A stretch of DNA of 64,000 bases. It comes from Marinobacterium_A aestuariivivens. Lineage in GTDB: Bacteria > Pseudomonadota > Gammaproteobacteria > Pseudomonadales > Balneatricaceae. Under the pieces are notes generated by a model, which had not been told where the DNA came from, did not search any database, and saw only the letters and a list, made by a program, of their open reading frames with translations. Location: the NCBI RefSeq assembly GCF_042661465.1, contig NZ_JBHSWE010000001.1, positions 1,984,001 through 2,048,000 on the forward strand. The letters run 5' to 3'. The position numbers and the translations under genes were made by a program. Shown here one piece after another: positions 63,593-64,000 of the stretch. Every line of letters begins with the position of its first letter. Position 1 is the stretch's first letter.

Positions 63593-64000
63593 TAGAACGC
63601 CTCCCAGGTCCTGGTTTCACGCTTGCCATTTACCACCGGTAGCGCTGGTATCGGCAGTAGCACCTCAGTAACGGCTGGGGCTTGGGCCGCTACCGCCTCC
63701 CGATCCAGGCCGGTAGCACTGGTAGCGGATTGGCTACTGCCCATCAATGCGTTACCACCAGCTACCACCGATTCGTTGCCCGTCGTAGCACCGGTATCCT
63801 GCTTCGTTCCTGCGCTGATACGGGTGTTACCGTTGCTACCAACTGCTTCGACAAGACTGGAGAGAATCGCTGCTTTGACCGACACAACAGTCACACACTG
63901 ACCCTCGACTCGAATGACGCTGCTCAGACCCTTGGAAATATGCAGCAGCCCCGCATCGAGCAGAGCTCGCTTTACCTTGGTGGCATCAGCGCCAGCACAG
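63592..64000 (-). CDS. C-terminal part of an unrecognised mobile-element gene, partial
   Basis: The frame is open at the right edge. Visible product: ADATKVKRALLDAGLLHISK then GLSSVIRVEGQCVTVVSVKA, a winged-helix-like segment. A low-complexity serine/glycine/threonine tail follows, ending in KRETRTWEAF. Such C-terminal helix/wing regions occur in DUF927- or primase-type proteins of integrative elements, but I cannot confirm this. Confidence 0.5.
   Translation of the reverse strand, partial: CAGADATKVKRALLDAGLLHISKGLSSVIRVEGQCVTVVSVKAAILSSLVEAVGSNGNTRISAGTKQDTGATTGNESVVAGGNALMGSSQSATSATGLDREAVAAQAPAVTEVLLPIPALPVVNGKRETRTWEAF

Overview
The window looks like a GC-rich gammaproteobacterial chromosome of the Pseudomonadales/Oceanospirillales type. 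This rests on the hisBHAF cluster lying back to back with an asmA-family gene, mutY and yggX, on neighbouring ppk and hemB (magnesium-type HemB), and on the pairing ilvC/ilvY. A seven-subunit Mrp sodium/proton antiporter and choline/betaine genes suggest a marine or salt-exposed lifestyle. The genus assignment is inference; there is no rRNA in the window.

Layout. 1-2843: polar amino-acid ABC transporter (hisP-hisJ-hisQ-hisM type, minus strand) with an odd 49-bp hairpin repeat between binding protein and ATPase. 3378-7581: ppk, hemB and divergent elbB. 7686-10698: a PhnD-like binding protein overlapping a membrane GGDEF-EAL protein. 10710-14830: RND efflux pump and adaptor. 15185-18065: hisBHAF. 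18225-21795: AsmA-like protein, mutY, yggX. 21851-27740: mrpAB-C-D-E-F-G. 27848: tRNA-Phe. 28298-30733: LysR regulator divergent from a GlcG-like gene and a luciferase-like monooxygenase. About 30870-32640: an IS110-family element. 32695-37671: ceramidase-like protein, Lrp regulator, YjeH-type exporter, alkaline phosphatase. 37818-43113: betI-betB-choX-choW-choV without betA. 43359-48585: methyltransferase, a MITE, CHASE-GGDEF protein, ilvC/ilvY, cytochrome c5. 49252: tRNA-Arg(CCG), after which the content turns accessory: a phage terminase small subunit, a degenerate spacer, then a catabolic cluster at 50781-62794. That cluster holds an AEC transporter, a Bug/TctC binding protein, AroQ, a TRAP transporter, two shikimate-dehydrogenase-type proteins, a LysR regulator, a PanE-like reductase, VOC and MaoC proteins and a class III CoA-transferase. 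The right edge carries a truncated serine resolvase with a recognisable res site and two unknown genes, so a mobile element probably begins there.

How it works together. The catabolic cluster looks like uptake (TRAP, Bug, AEC), ring-alcohol oxidation/dehydration (quinate/shikimate-type enzymes) and a CoA-dependent branch under a LysR regulator. I do not recognise the whole pathway, and it is the best candidate for an undescribed metabolic system. The non-coding part is also rich: two arrays of consecutive hairpins (several with GGA in the loop), two DnaA-box-dense spacers, tandem and dispersed repeats and a MITE.

Caution. About 18 otherwise well-conserved genes are interrupted by one- or two-base indels, mostly missing bases in short homopolymers. 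Restoring a base gives normal family lengths in every case where I could check. I treat these as probable sequence errors and annotate the full genes, marking where the reading frame breaks.
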